64,000 bases of DNA from Microthrixaceae bacterium (lineage in GTDB: Bacteria; Actinomycetota; Acidimicrobiia; Acidimicrobiales; Microtrichaceae), in contig JAMLGJ010000002.1 of NCBI GenBank assembly GCA_023958095.1, positions 1 to 64,000 of the forward strand, given 5' to 3'. Positions within the stretch are counted from its first letter, which is position 1. Every line of letters begins with the position of its first letter. Positions 43,699 to 52,050 of the stretch are shown one piece after another. The notes below the pieces were generated by a model. That model did not search any database. It was given only the letters and a program-made list of their open reading frames with translations, and was not told the origin of the DNA. The position numbers and the translations under genes were made by a program.

Positions 43699-43704
43699 AC
43701 GCTA
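43699..43704 (-). promoter_or_regulatory. -10 element TAGCGT before the VOC gene
   Basis: TAGCGT-N6-GTG on the - strand, overlapping the photolyase stop codon. Confidence 0.45.
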
Positions 43705-45102
43705 CCCGCGGCCGCGGGCGCGTTCGTATGCCTCGATCGCGCGGCCGCGTGCGAAGCCGTGCTCGACGATCGGTTCGGGGTAGTCCGCTCCCAGGGTCAC
43801 CCCGGCCGCAGCGAGTTCGAGGGGGCCGACGGTCGCCGGTTCGTGGATCCCCTTGTCGGAGAGTTCGGCGAGTTCGGGCACCCAGTGGCGTATGTAGCCT
43901 CCCCGGGGGTCGAAGCGCCTGGCCTGGGTCGTGGGATTGAGCACCCTGAAGTACGGCGCTGCATCGGGTCCGGTGCCGGCGACCCACTGCCAGTTGCCCA
44001 CGTTCTGGCTGGGTTCGTAGTCGAGCAGCTCCCGGCGGAAGTGGGCTTCACCGGCACGCCAGTCGACCAGCAGGTCCTTGACCAGGAAGCTCGCGGTGAC
44101 CATCCGAACCCGGTTGTGCATCCATCCCGTCGCGGCGAGCTCGCGCATGCCGGCGTCCACCAGCGGATATCCCGTCATCCCGCGCTTCCATGCCTCGAGG
44201 CCCTCCTCGTCGTCGAGCCATTCCACGTGGTCCATCCTCGGGTCCATCGGTTCGCTGAGGAAGCCGGGGTCGGCCGCGACCAGGTGCGCGTACCAGTCAC
44301 GCCACGCGAGCTGGCGGGTGAAGGCCTCGCGTCCCTCAGTGGCATCACCCACGACCTCGAGCACGTGACGCGCCGCGAGGGTTCCGAACCGGAGGTCCCC
44401 GGACAGATGGGAGGTGCCCTCGGGCAGATCCGGGCGGTCCCGCGCCGAGGGATAGTCGTCGACGTGGTCCATCCACCTCGCCAGGCGCCGGTGCGCGGCC
44501 CGCTCCCCACCGCCGGGTGGTTCCATGGCCGTGCCGGGGTGGTCGGCGCCGAGCGTCGCGGACGGCCAGGCGGGAGCGTCGAGGGGAGCGAGGAGCTCCG
44601 CTCCGCCGGGTTCCGGCCACGGTTCGGGGGCGGTGGAGCGCCACGCCCGGTGGAACGGGCCGAACACCCGGTGCACCCGGCCGGTGCTCGACGCGGCGAC
44701 GGTTCCGGGAGGGTGCACGTGGTTCCCCCAGTGGGAGACGAATCGCACCGTGTCGAGCGCACGACGCACCGAGTCGTCGCGTCGGCGAGCGTACGCGCCC
44801 ACGTCCGCGTTCAGGTGCAGGGCCGAGGCGCCGACCGCTGCTGCGAACCCGGGGATCTCCTCGGCCGGTCGTCCCCGCAGCAGGTGCAGGCCCCCGCCCG
44901 CCGCGACCAGATCCTCGTGGAGCGCCCGCAGGTGCGACACGAGCAGTCCGACACGCCGGGGCCCCGCTCCGGCCAGGGGCACCTCGTCGAGCACGAACAC
45001 CGCGGCGACGCGCTCGTGGTCGCTGGTGGCGCGGGCCCAGGCGGGGTTGTCGGCCAGGCGCAGGTCACGCCTGAACCACACGACACCGACACCGGAACTC
45101 AC
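43702..45102 (-). CDS. phrB: deoxyribodipyrimidine photolyase
   Basis: 466 residues. The N-terminal antenna domain opens VVWFRRDLRLADNPAW. The FAD domain has the full set of class I CPD photolyase motifs: REAFTRQLAWRDWYAHLV, LVDAGMRELAATGWMHNRVRM, NVGNWQWVAGTGPDAAPYFR and NPTTQARRFDP. It repairs UV-induced cyclobutane dimers using light. It begins at GTG; no strong ribosome site or -10 is seen, so it may depend on transcription from upstream. Confidence 0.94.
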   Translation of the reverse strand: MSSGVGVVWFRRDLRLADNPAWARATSDHERVAAVFVLDEVPLAGAGPRRVGLLVSHLRALHEDLVAAGGGLHLLRGRPAEEIPGFAAAVGASALHLNADVGAYARRRDDSVRRALDTVRFVSHWGNHVHPPGTVAASSTGRVHRVFGPFHRAWRSTAPEPWPEPGGAELLAPLDAPAWPSATLGADHPGTAMEPPGGGERAAHRRLARWMDHVDDYPSARDRPDLPEGTSHLSGDLRFGTLAARHVLEVVGDATEGREAFTRQLAWRDWYAHLVAADPGFLSEPMDPRMDHVEWLDDEEGLEAWKRGMTGYPLVDAGMRELAATGWMHNRVRMVTASFLVKDLLVDWRAGEAHFRRELLDYEPSQNVGNWQWVAGTGPDAAPYFRVLNPTTQARRFDPRGGYIRHWVPELAELSDKGIHEPATVGPLELAAAGVTLGADYPEPIVEHGFARGRAIEAYERARGRG

Positions 45103-45112
45103 CCCGGTGCCG

Positions 45113-45136
45113 CCCGGTCAACCCCGGGGGACCGGG
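45113..45136 (-). terminator. hairpin between bL37 and photolyase genes
   Basis: CCCGGTC (45113-45119) pairs with GACCGGG (45130-45136), 7 bp with a 10-base loop, downstream of the bL37 stop. Confidence 0.4.
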
Positions 45137-45181
45137 CAGCATCGCCGGCACCCGGGTGGGGCGGCGCTGCGCGGCGTGGGG

Positions 45182-45271
45182 TCAGGAGTTGCGGCCGAGG
45201 TTCGGCTTGCGACCGTGGTTCGCCTTCTTGCGGCGCGCGTTGGTCTTCTTCTTCTGGGTCCGCTTCGACAT
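45182..45271 (-). CDS. small basic ribosomal protein bL37-like
   Basis: A 29-residue ORF, MSKRTQKKKTNARRKKANHG then RKPNLGRNS, with 13 Lys/Arg residues. The KKANHGRKPN core matches the KANHGKRPN core of actinobacterial bL37, a tiny protein of the large ribosomal subunit found in mycobacterial ribosome structures. The lone, strongly basic reading frame with its own promoter and hairpin supports a real gene. It would bind 23S rRNA. It lies between P450 and photolyase genes with no ribosomal neighbours. Automated annotation would often skip it because of its size. Confidence 0.8.
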   Translation of the reverse strand: MSKRTQKKKTNARRKKANHGRKPNLGRNS

Positions 45272-45280
45272 AGGGATCCA

Positions 45281-45286
45281 ACGCTA
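45281..45286 (-). promoter_or_regulatory. -10 element TAGCGT before bL37
   Basis: TAGCGT lies nine bases before the ATG; a GGAT stretch between them may add ribosome binding. Confidence 0.4.
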
Positions 45287-45343
45287 CAGCCTGTGGGCCC
45301 GCCGATGGAATCGGAACCCGACCCGGCCGCGGCCTCCCCGGGG

Positions 45344-46597
45344 TCACCGGAGTCGGTAGGTGATCGGAAGGTGCTTGACCCCACCCACGAAGTTGGCCTC
45401 GGCCCACAGGGGTTCACCGGCGAGCTGGATGTCGTCGAAGGCCTCGAGCAGCTTCGGCAGCATCGTGGAGATCTCGCGACGGGCGAACTGCGAACCCAGG
45501 CAGTAGTGCGCACCCACGCCGAAGCCGATCAGCTTCGAAGCATCGGGGCGCGTGATGTCGAAGCGGTGCGGCTCGTCGAACACCGCCGGGTCGCGGTTGG
45601 CCGCCGGGTAGCTCAACAGAACACGCTCACCCTCGGCCACCGGGACGCCGCGGATCTCGGTGTCGGCCTGCGCGTAGCGGAGGAACTGCCTCACCGGAGA
45701 GGTCCAGCGCACGATCTCCTCGGTGGCGTTGGTCGCCAGCGACGGGTCTTCGCGCAGCGCCTCCATCTGCTCGGGATGCTCCAGGAGTGCCTGCATGCCT
45801 CCCGAGAGCCCGTAGCTGGTGGTGTCATGGCCCGCGGTGGCCACGATGATGTAGTACCAGAGCTCCTGGGTGTCACCGAGCGGACAACCGTCCACCTCAC
45901 CGTTGGCGATCACCGTCGCCAGGTCGTCGGTGGGGCATCGCCGGCGGTCGGCGGTCATCTCGCCGAAGTACTCCCTGAACCCCTCGATGGTCTCCACCAC
46001 CGCGCCGAAGGGATCCGACATGTCGCCCATGAACTCCGGGTCCGCGGCCCCGAACATGCCCTGGGTGAGCTCGAGCATCTTCGGTTCGTCCTCGGGTGGC
46101 ACCCCGTAGATGTCCATGATCACGTGCAGCGTGTAGGGCACCGCGATGTCCTGGGCGAAGTCGCACTCGCCACCCATCTCGCGCATCCGTTCCACGAACG
46201 CGTCAGCGATCTCGCCGATCGCCCCCTGTCGCTTCTTGACCGCAGCGGGCTTGAACCAGTCGTTGGTCACCTTGCGGTGCACGGCGTGCTCGTGGCCGTC
46301 CATGTGCACCAGCGAGTGGGGGGACAGGCCCATCGCCTCGAGCATCTGGTCCTGCATCTTCGGCATCAGCACCGAGCGCCGCGTGTTGTGCCACAGGTCG
46401 TTGTGGCGGGACACCTCGAAGACGTCCTCGTGGGTTGTGAGCACGTAGAAGGGCTCCACCCAGTCGTGTTCCACCCGGAACACCGGATCGGTGGCCCTCA
46501 CCTCATCGGCCAGTTCGTGCCAACGGACCGGATCGACGCTCCTGGCGGGATCCAGGAAGATCGCCGCGCGTGGGTCATCTACCTCGAAGGTCAGCAT
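45344..46597 (-). CDS. cytochrome P450
   Basis: 417 residues, soluble bacterial P450. The I-helix oxygen-binding motif is AGHDT (255-259), the K-helix ExxR is Glu294-Arg297, and the haem-ligand Cys366 is in GFGVGAHYCLG. The first 30 residues lack a membrane anchor. Overall it resembles CYP families that oxidise steroids, terpenes or fatty acids in actinobacteria; substrate unknown. No ferredoxin gene is adjacent. The start ATG (46595-46597) follows CAGACT by six bases and is divergent from ychF. Confidence 0.93.
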   Translation of the reverse strand: MLTFEVDDPRAAIFLDPARSVDPVRWHELADEVRATDPVFRVEHDWVEPFYVLTTHEDVFEVSRHNDLWHNTRRSVLMPKMQDQMLEAMGLSPHSLVHMDGHEHAVHRKVTNDWFKPAAVKKRQGAIGEIADAFVERMREMGGECDFAQDIAVPYTLHVIMDIYGVPPEDEPKMLELTQGMFGAADPEFMGDMSDPFGAVVETIEGFREYFGEMTADRRRCPTDDLATVIANGEVDGCPLGDTQELWYYIIVATAGHDTTSYGLSGGMQALLEHPEQMEALREDPSLATNATEEIVRWTSPVRQFLRYAQADTEIRGVPVAEGERVLLSYPAANRDPAVFDEPHRFDITRPDASKLIGFGVGAHYCLGSQFARREISTMLPKLLEAFDDIQLAGEPLWAEANFVGGVKHLPITYRLR

Positions 46598-46603
46598 GCC
46601 GAG

Positions 46604-46609
46604 AGTCTG
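46604..46609 (-). promoter_or_regulatory. -10-like element CAGACT before the P450 gene
   Basis: CAGACT-N6-ATG on the - strand. Confidence 0.35.
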
Positions 46610-46671
46610 CCAGTGGCGGAGGTGTTCGTGCCCGGTGTCGCGCGAGCACCGAACCACGGTGGGATCCCCCC

Positions 46672-46677
46672 TATCCT
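46672..46677 (+). promoter_or_regulatory. -10 element TATCCT before ychF
   Basis: TATCCT-N8-ATG; strong match to TATNNT with no Shine-Dalgarno. Confidence 0.5.
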
Positions 46678-46685
46678 CGGCATCG

Positions 46686-47768
46686 ATGGAACGCTTCGGA
46701 TTCGTGGGTCTGCCCAATGCCGGCAAGTCGTCGCTCTACAACGCCCTCGCCGGCGGTGGTGCCCTCGCGGCTCCCTATGCATTCGCCACCGTCGACCCCA
46801 ACGTCGGGGTGGCCAAGGTGCCCGACGACCGCGTCGCGAAGCTCGCGGAGATGTCGGGCAGCGCCGAGCAGATCCACGCGACGGTGCAGTTCGTGGACAT
46901 CGCAGGGCTCGTGAAGGGCGCCGCGCAGGGGGAGGGCCTGGGCAACCGCTTCCTGTCCCACATCCGGGAGGTGGACGCGCTGGTGTTCGTCCTGCGCGCC
47001 TTTCGTGACGACGACGTGCCCGGCAGCAGCGATCCCCTGGAGCAGTTGGAGACCCTCGAGGTCGAGCTCGTGTACGCGGACCTCGAGTCGCTGGAGAAGC
47101 AGGCCGAGAAGCGTCGCAAGGCGGCCAAGGGCGACAAGTCGCTCCTGGCCGAGGTCGAGGCCCTGGACGCGGCCATCGAGGCGCTGGCGGCCGGCACCCC
47201 GCTGTACCGGGCGGGGCTCGACCCCGAGCACTTCGAGCTGCTGCGCGGCTACAACCTGCTCACGGCCAAGCCGGCACTGGCGCTGGTGAACCTCGACGAG
47301 GCCCAGCTGGAGGACCCCGAGGAGGTGCTCGCACCGGTACGTGCAGCCTTCGGGGAACGCGGTGACAGCGCGGTGATCGGTCTGTGCATCCAGCTGGAGG
47401 CGGAGGCAGCGATGCTCGACCCGGACTCCCGTGCGGAGATGCTCGAGGAGTTGGGCCTGGGGCGCGGCGCGCTGGACTCGTTCCTCCGGGCCGCCTACGA
47501 GATGCTGGGCCTGCGCACCTACCTGACCACCGGGGAGAAGGAGACCCGTGCATGGACCTTCCGTGCCGGGTCCCGGGCCCCGCAGGCCGCCGGAGTGATC
47601 CACACCGACTTCGAACGCGGCTTCATACGCGCCCAGGTGATCCAGGCCTCGGAGCTGCTCGAGGCCGGCAGCTGGGCGGCCGCACGCGACGCGGGCAGGG
47701 TTCGCACCGAGGGCAAGGACTACGAGGTGGCCGATGGTGACGTGGTCGAGTTCCTGTTCAACGTGTGA
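46686..47768 (+). CDS. ychF: ribosome-associated ATPase/GTPase YchF
   Basis: 360 residues, full length. The P-loop GLPNAGKS (8-15) has Ala-Gly where most YchF proteins read Val-Gly; FVDIAGLVKGAAQGEGLGN is the switch region and the C-terminal TGS-like domain ends in VIHTDFERGFIRAQVI and EGKDYEVADGDVVEFLFNV, the invariant YchF ending. It binds ribosomes and prefers ATP in this family. It heads a likely three-gene unit with DUF192 and rsmI. Confidence 0.95.
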   Translation: MERFGFVGLPNAGKSSLYNALAGGGALAAPYAFATVDPNVGVAKVPDDRVAKLAEMSGSAEQIHATVQFVDIAGLVKGAAQGEGLGNRFLSHIREVDALVFVLRAFRDDDVPGSSDPLEQLETLEVELVYADLESLEKQAEKRRKAAKGDKSLLAEVEALDAAIEALAAGTPLYRAGLDPEHFELLRGYNLLTAKPALALVNLDEAQLEDPEEVLAPVRAAFGERGDSAVIGLCIQLEAEAAMLDPDSRAEMLEELGLGRGALDSFLRAAYEMLGLRTYLTTGEKETRAWTFRAGSRAPQAAGVIHTDFERGFIRAQVIQASELLEAGSWAAARDAGRVRTEGKDYEVADGDVVEFLFNV

Positions 47769-47801
47769 TTCCCGGCCCGACGCCGGCACGCGGGCGGCCT
47801 G

Positions 47802-48125
47802 ATGGCCTGGCTGGTCCGCGACGGTGAGGTGCTCGCCTCGGTGGAGCTCGCCGATGGGCGTGCCGCCAGGCGGCGGGGACTGCTCGGTCGTTCCGACTTC
47901 GACGGCGTGTTGCGGATCAAGGCCCGCTCGGTGCACACGATCGGGATGAGGTTCGACATCGACGTCGCGGTGTGCGATCCCGACGGCACGGTACGCCGGG
48001 TGCTCACCATGGCCCCCTGGCGTGTGAGCCGGCCCGAGCTGCGCCCCACGATCGTCTTCGAGGCCCGCGCCGGCACCTTGCGGGAGTGGAACCTCCGTCC
48101 CGGTGACAGCCTGGAGGTCCGGTGA
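47802..48125 (+). CDS. DUF192 protein
   Basis: 107 residues covering a whole DUF192 domain: ARRRGLLGRSDFDGVLRIK, VHTIGMRFDIDVAVCD and the C-terminal LRPGDSLEV. Many DUF192 proteins are exported, but this one has no signal peptide. Biochemical role unknown. Its TGA overlaps the GTG start of rsmI (GTGA), and it is 33 bases after ychF. Confidence 0.88.
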   Translation: MAWLVRDGEVLASVELADGRAARRRGLLGRSDFDGVLRIKARSVHTIGMRFDIDVAVCDPDGTVRRVLTMAPWRVSRPELRPTIVFEARAGTLREWNLRPGDSLEVR

Positions 48126-48988
48126 GCGCCGAGCCGCCTCCCCTCGACGCCGACAGGCGCCCCGGCAGGATCCTGCTCGTGGCGACCCCGATCGGCAACC
48201 TGGGCGACATCTCCGACCGGGCGGTGCGAGCCCTGGGCTCCGCGGACCGCATCGCGTGTGAGGACACGCGGCGCACCGGGAGGTTGCTCGAGCACCTCGG
48301 CGTGAGTGCCCCGAAGCTCGTGCGCATGGACCAGTACACCGAGCGAGCCGTTGCCGGTGCGATGGTGGAGGCCGCGAGCCGGGGAGAGGTGGTCGCAGTG
48401 GTCAGCGACGCGGGGATGCCCGCACTGTCGGATCCGGGTTCAGCGGTCGTGGAGGCCGCCATCGCCTCGGGTGTCCCCCTCGAGGTGGTCCCCGGCGCGT
48501 TCGCGGGCGCCACGGCCGCGGTGCTCAGCGGCCTGACCGGGGCATCGGGTCGTTTCGGTTTCGAAGGATTCCTGCCGCGCAAGGGACGGGCCCGGGCGGA
48601 ACGCCTCGGGGAGTTGGCCGAATCGAGGGTTCCGGTGGTGCTCTACGAGTCCCCGCACAGGTTGCGTGCCACGGTCGAGGACCTCCTCGGGCTCTGCGGG
48701 GACACCAGGAGGATCTCCTTGAGCCGGGAGCTGACCAAACTGCACGAGGAGACCTGGCGGGGCACGCTCGGCGATGCCGTCGAGCATCTCGGGCAGACCG
48801 AGCCACGTGGGGAGTACGTCCTGGTGCTGGACGCTGCGCCACCTCCGAGTGCTCCCGGGGACGAGGAGCTGCTGGCCGCGTTGCAGCGCCGCCTCGCCGA
48901 CGGCGAGTCGCGCCGCGACGCCGCGGCCGCGGTCGCCTCGCTCTTCGGGGTGCCCCCGAACCGCGTGAAGCGTCTCGCCAACCCCTGA
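48122..48988 (+). CDS. rsmI: 16S rRNA 2'-O-methyltransferase RsmI
   Basis: 288 residues, tetrapyrrole-methylase fold. LLVATPIGNLGDISDRAVRAL, ACEDTRRTGRLL, VVSDAGMPALSDPG and GFLPRKGRAR are the family motifs; YESPHRLRATVEDL and LSRELTKLHEET follow. It methylates the ribose of C1402 in 16S rRNA with SAM. GTG start coupled to DUF192. Confidence 0.95.
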   Translation: MSAEPPPLDADRRPGRILLVATPIGNLGDISDRAVRALGSADRIACEDTRRTGRLLEHLGVSAPKLVRMDQYTERAVAGAMVEAASRGEVVAVVSDAGMPALSDPGSAVVEAAIASGVPLEVVPGAFAGATAAVLSGLTGASGRFGFEGFLPRKGRARAERLGELAESRVPVVLYESPHRLRATVEDLLGLCGDTRRISLSRELTKLHEETWRGTLGDAVEHLGQTEPRGEYVLVLDAAPPPSAPGDEELLAALQRRLADGESRRDAAAAVASLFGVPPNRVKRLANP

Positions 48989-48998
48989 GCCGGCCGGT

Positions 48999-49019
48999 TC
49001 CGGGGTGCACGGCCCCGGA
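48999..49019. terminator. hairpin between rsmI and deoA
   Basis: TCCGGGG / CCCCGGA, 7-bp perfect stem with a 7-base loop, between convergent stops. No T-run. Confidence 0.55.
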
Positions 49020-49052
49020 CGGGACGCTCGGCGGTCGTGGTGCGGCGGGGGC

Positions 49053-50327
49053 TCAGCCGATGCGCCCGGAGACCAGCGGGACCCGCTCGGGTGCCTCGGA
49101 GCCGATCTCCCATGCCCCCTCGAGGGCGTCCACTGCCGCCGGCAGGCGCGTCGGGTCCCCGGTGTGCAGTTCGACCAGCACATCTCCCCGCGAGACCCGG
49201 TCACCGGGCCGGCGATGCCAGCGCACCCCGGCCACTGCGGAGACCGCTTCCTCCTTGCGCGAGCGGCCCGCACCGAGGCGCCATGCGGCCTCGCCGACGT
49301 GGCGTGCATCGAGGCGCCCCAGGACTCCGTCGGCCTCCGCAGCGATGGTCTCGACATGCGGGGCCACCGGGAGGGCCGCGTCCGGGTCCCCGCCCTGTGA
49401 ACGCACCATCCTGCGCCAGGTGTCCATCGCGGCTCCCGAGCGCAGCACCGCGGAGGGGTCGGCGTCCACGCCGGCGAGCTCGCACATGAGTTCGGCCAGC
49501 GCCACGGTGAGCTCCACCACGTCCGCCGGGCCGCCGCCCGAGAGAACCTCCAGGGATTCCTGCACCTCCAGGGCATTGCCCGCGGTGTTTCCCAGGGGGA
49601 TGTCCATCGCGGTGAGCAGTGCTGCTGTGCGCACCCCGGCGGCCTCGCCCAGTTCGACCATCGTCGCAGCCAGCTCCGCTGCACGGTTCCGTTCGACCAT
49701 GAACGCACCCGAGCCGAACTTCACGTCCAGCACCAGTGCCCCGGTTCCCTCGGCGATCTTCTTGGACATGATCGATGAAGCGATCAACGGGATCGACTCC
49801 ACCGTGGCGGTCACGTCGCGCAGGGCGTACAGGCGGCGATCCGCCGGCGCGAGGTCGTCGCCGGCGGCGCAGATGACCGCACCGGGGTCCTCGAGCAGGT
49901 CGAGGTAGCGGTCCGGCGCGACCGTGGCCGACCAGCCCGGGATCGACTCCATCTTGTCGAGGGTCCCTCCGGTGTGACCCAGGCCGCGCCCCGACAGCTG
50001 GGGCACGGCTGCGCCGCAGGCAGCCACGAGGGGGCACAGCGGGAGCGAGATCTTGTCGCCCACTCCGCCGGTGGAGTGCTTGTCGACCGTGGGCCTGGGC
50101 ACTCCGGACAGGTCCATGCGGATGCCCGAATCGATCATCGCCCCGGTCCAGGTGCGCAGTTCCCGTTCCGTCATGCCACGCCAGACGATCGCCATGAGCA
50201 GCGCTGCGGCCTGCTCGTCGGCCACCTCGTGCGCGGTGTAGCCGGTGATGAACCAGCGGATCTGTTCGTCGCTGAGCGCGCCGCCGTCCCGCTTGGTGCG
50301 GATCACATCCAGGATCGTCGTGCTCAT
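49053..50327 (-). CDS. deoA: thymidine phosphorylase
   Basis: 424 residues. TVDKHSTGGVGDKISLPL is the phosphate-binding signature; SGRGLGHTGGTLDKMESIPG, SSIMSKKIAEG and VLDVKFGSGAFM complete the pyrimidine-nucleoside phosphorylase core, and a C-terminal barrel-sandwich domain follows. It releases thymine or uracil from (deoxy)nucleosides, giving (deoxy)ribose 1-phosphate. Its ATG overlaps the cdd stop (ATGA). It is the last gene of the nucleoside-import operon. Confidence 0.95.
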   Translation of the reverse strand: MSTTILDVIRTKRDGGALSDEQIRWFITGYTAHEVADEQAAALLMAIVWRGMTERELRTWTGAMIDSGIRMDLSGVPRPTVDKHSTGGVGDKISLPLCPLVAACGAAVPQLSGRGLGHTGGTLDKMESIPGWSATVAPDRYLDLLEDPGAVICAAGDDLAPADRRLYALRDVTATVESIPLIASSIMSKKIAEGTGALVLDVKFGSGAFMVERNRAAELAATMVELGEAAGVRTAALLTAMDIPLGNTAGNALEVQESLEVLSGGGPADVVELTVALAELMCELAGVDADPSAVLRSGAAMDTWRRMVRSQGGDPDAALPVAPHVETIAAEADGVLGRLDARHVGEAAWRLGAGRSRKEEAVSAVAGVRWHRRPGDRVSRGDVLVELHTGDPTRLPAAVDALEGAWEIGSEAPERVPLVSGRIG

Positions 50328-50746
50328 CCGGCGCGTGCACCCACGTCGTCGGGACCGAAGGGATGGGGGAGCAGCTCCCCGAGTGTCAGGATGCCGTACT
50401 CGGTGTCGACCAGGAGCTGCGACCCGCCGAACTCGTGGAGGAACTGCCGGCAGCGGCCACAGGGGATGATCGGCGCACCGTCCCCGGCCACCACGGCCAG
50501 AGCCACGAGGTGTCGCCCACCGGTGCCCACCATCGCCCCGCAGAGGTTCACCTCGGCGCAGGTGCCGATGCCCATGGAGGCGTTCTCGACGTTGCAGCCC
50601 TCCACGACGGACCCGTCGTCGGTGATGCCCGCAGCGCCCACACGCACCCCCGAATAGGGCGCGTAGGAGCGTTCGGTCATCGCCCGGGCACGCGAACGCA
50701 GCACCTCCCAGGGCACCTCGGGGGAGTCGTCGTCGGCTGCACCCAT
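50324..50746 (-). CDS. cdd: cytidine deaminase
   Basis: 140 residues, the small tetrameric form. The catalytic CAE is at 63-65 and the zinc cysteines in PCGRC (Cys96, Cys99); YAPYSGVRVGAA and NVENAS are the substrate motifs. It converts (deoxy)cytidine to (deoxy)uridine, which deoA can then split. GAGG lies five bases before ATG (50744-50746). It sits between the transporter permease and deoA. Confidence 0.95.
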   Translation of the reverse strand: MGAADDDSPEVPWEVLRSRARAMTERSYAPYSGVRVGAAGITDDGSVVEGCNVENASMGIGTCAEVNLCGAMVGTGGRHLVALAVVAGDGAPIIPCGRCRQFLHEFGGSQLLVDTEYGILTLGELLPHPFGPDDVGARAG

Positions 50747-50753
50747 CGCGGCC

Positions 50754-52031
50754 TCAGTTCGTCTCGTAGGGCTGTCCGTCGGCCGCGGGCGGCCGCGAGC
50801 GTCCACCGAATCCGGCGACCACGAACAGCGTCACCACGTACGGCGCCATCAACAGGAACTCCGAGGGGATCGGGGTGCCGAGGATCGCGAGCTTGGAGTT
50901 CAACGACTCCGCGAAGCCGAACAACAGGGCGGCTCCGAGCGCCCCCATCGGGTTCCAGCGGCCGAAGATCATCACCGCGAGGGCGATGAAGCCGCGTCCG
51001 GCGGTCATGTCCTCCTGGAACGACCCGACCGAGCCCAGTGGGAGGAAGGAGCCCGCCATTCCCGCAGCCATGCCGCCCAGCACCACCGAGCGGTAGCGGG
51101 TGCCCAGCACGTTGATGCCCACCGTGTCGGCGGCCCGCGGGTGTTCACCCACCGAACGCACACGCAGGCCCCAGCGGCTGCGGAACAGCATCCAGGTGAC
51201 GAACGGCAACAGCACGTACATCGCGTAGACGTAGATGTTGTTGTCGAAGAGGAACTCACCCACGAAGGGGATGTCGCCGAGCAGCGGGAGCTTCCAGTTG
51301 CCGAAGGTGCCGGAGCGGTTGAGCTCCGGGTTCGAGGTGAGCACCGAGGCAGCCAGGTAGGCGGTCATGCCGGTGGCGAAGAAGTTGATGGCGGTGCCGG
51401 AGATGATCTGGTCGACCCTGTAGGTCACCGAGAGGCCCGCATGGCCCCACGCCAGCAGCGCCCCACCAAGCACCCCCACGAGCATCCCCACCCACAGGTT
51501 GCCCGAGGCACTGGCCGCGAACGCGGCCATGAAGGCGGAGAACAACATCATGCCCTCGATGGCGATGTTGACCACCCCGGAGCGTTCGCAGAGCACCCCT
51601 GCCAGGGCCCCCAGGGCGAGCGGTGTAGCCCGGGTGACCGTCGACTGCAGCATCCCCACCATGGAGAAGGACTGGTCGCGGGTGGCCCAGGTGAGGAAGG
51701 CCGCCACGGCCAGGAGCACCACCAGCACGGAGAACGCACCCGCGAAGGGCAGGGGCCGCACCACCTGGATGATCCCCAGCGCACAGATGATCCCGCCGAG
51801 CACCCACGCGGTGGCCGCCGAGGGCAGGCTCAGGGTCAGGTCGGTGGAGACCGACAGGTTCCAGGTGCTGGTCGCGGAACCCTCCACGCCTGCTGCGAAC
51901 AGCCACATCACGGCGATTCCGGTGAGGACCCAGATGACCCCGCGACGCATCGCCGTGCGCCTGGCGGTCGCCTCCAGAGCGGCGGTGGTCGTCTCGGAAC
52001 CCACCTGGGTGCCGGTGGCCGACCCGGTCAC
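50754..52031 (-). CDS. nucleoside ABC transporter permease 2
   Basis: 425 residues from GTG (52029-52031), with GGGAGG six bases upstream. About ten helices; the BPD_transp_2 signature is seen in ERSGVVNIAIEGMMLFSAFMA and VGEHPRAADTVGINV, and the C-terminus GGMAAGMAGSFLPLG closes the permease. It pairs with the following permease in a BmpA/NupABC-type importer for purine/pyrimidine nucleosides. Confidence 0.9.
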   Translation of the reverse strand: MTGSATGTQVGSETTTAALEATARRTAMRRGVIWVLTGIAVMWLFAAGVEGSATSTWNLSVSTDLTLSLPSAATAWVLGGIICALGIIQVVRPLPFAGAFSVLVVLLAVAAFLTWATRDQSFSMVGMLQSTVTRATPLALGALAGVLCERSGVVNIAIEGMMLFSAFMAAFAASASGNLWVGMLVGVLGGALLAWGHAGLSVTYRVDQIISGTAINFFATGMTAYLAASVLTSNPELNRSGTFGNWKLPLLGDIPFVGEFLFDNNIYVYAMYVLLPFVTWMLFRSRWGLRVRSVGEHPRAADTVGINVLGTRYRSVVLGGMAAGMAGSFLPLGSVGSFQEDMTAGRGFIALAVMIFGRWNPMGALGAALLFGFAESLNSKLAILGTPIPSEFLLMAPYVVTLFVVAGFGGRSRPPAADGQPYETN

Positions 52032-52050
52032 GACGCGCCTCCCGCCATGG

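Noticed and set aside
43702-46597. Carotenoid or terpene gene cluster around photolyase and P450
   Set aside because: No phytoene synthase, desaturase or terpene cyclase is found; the genes are independent units.
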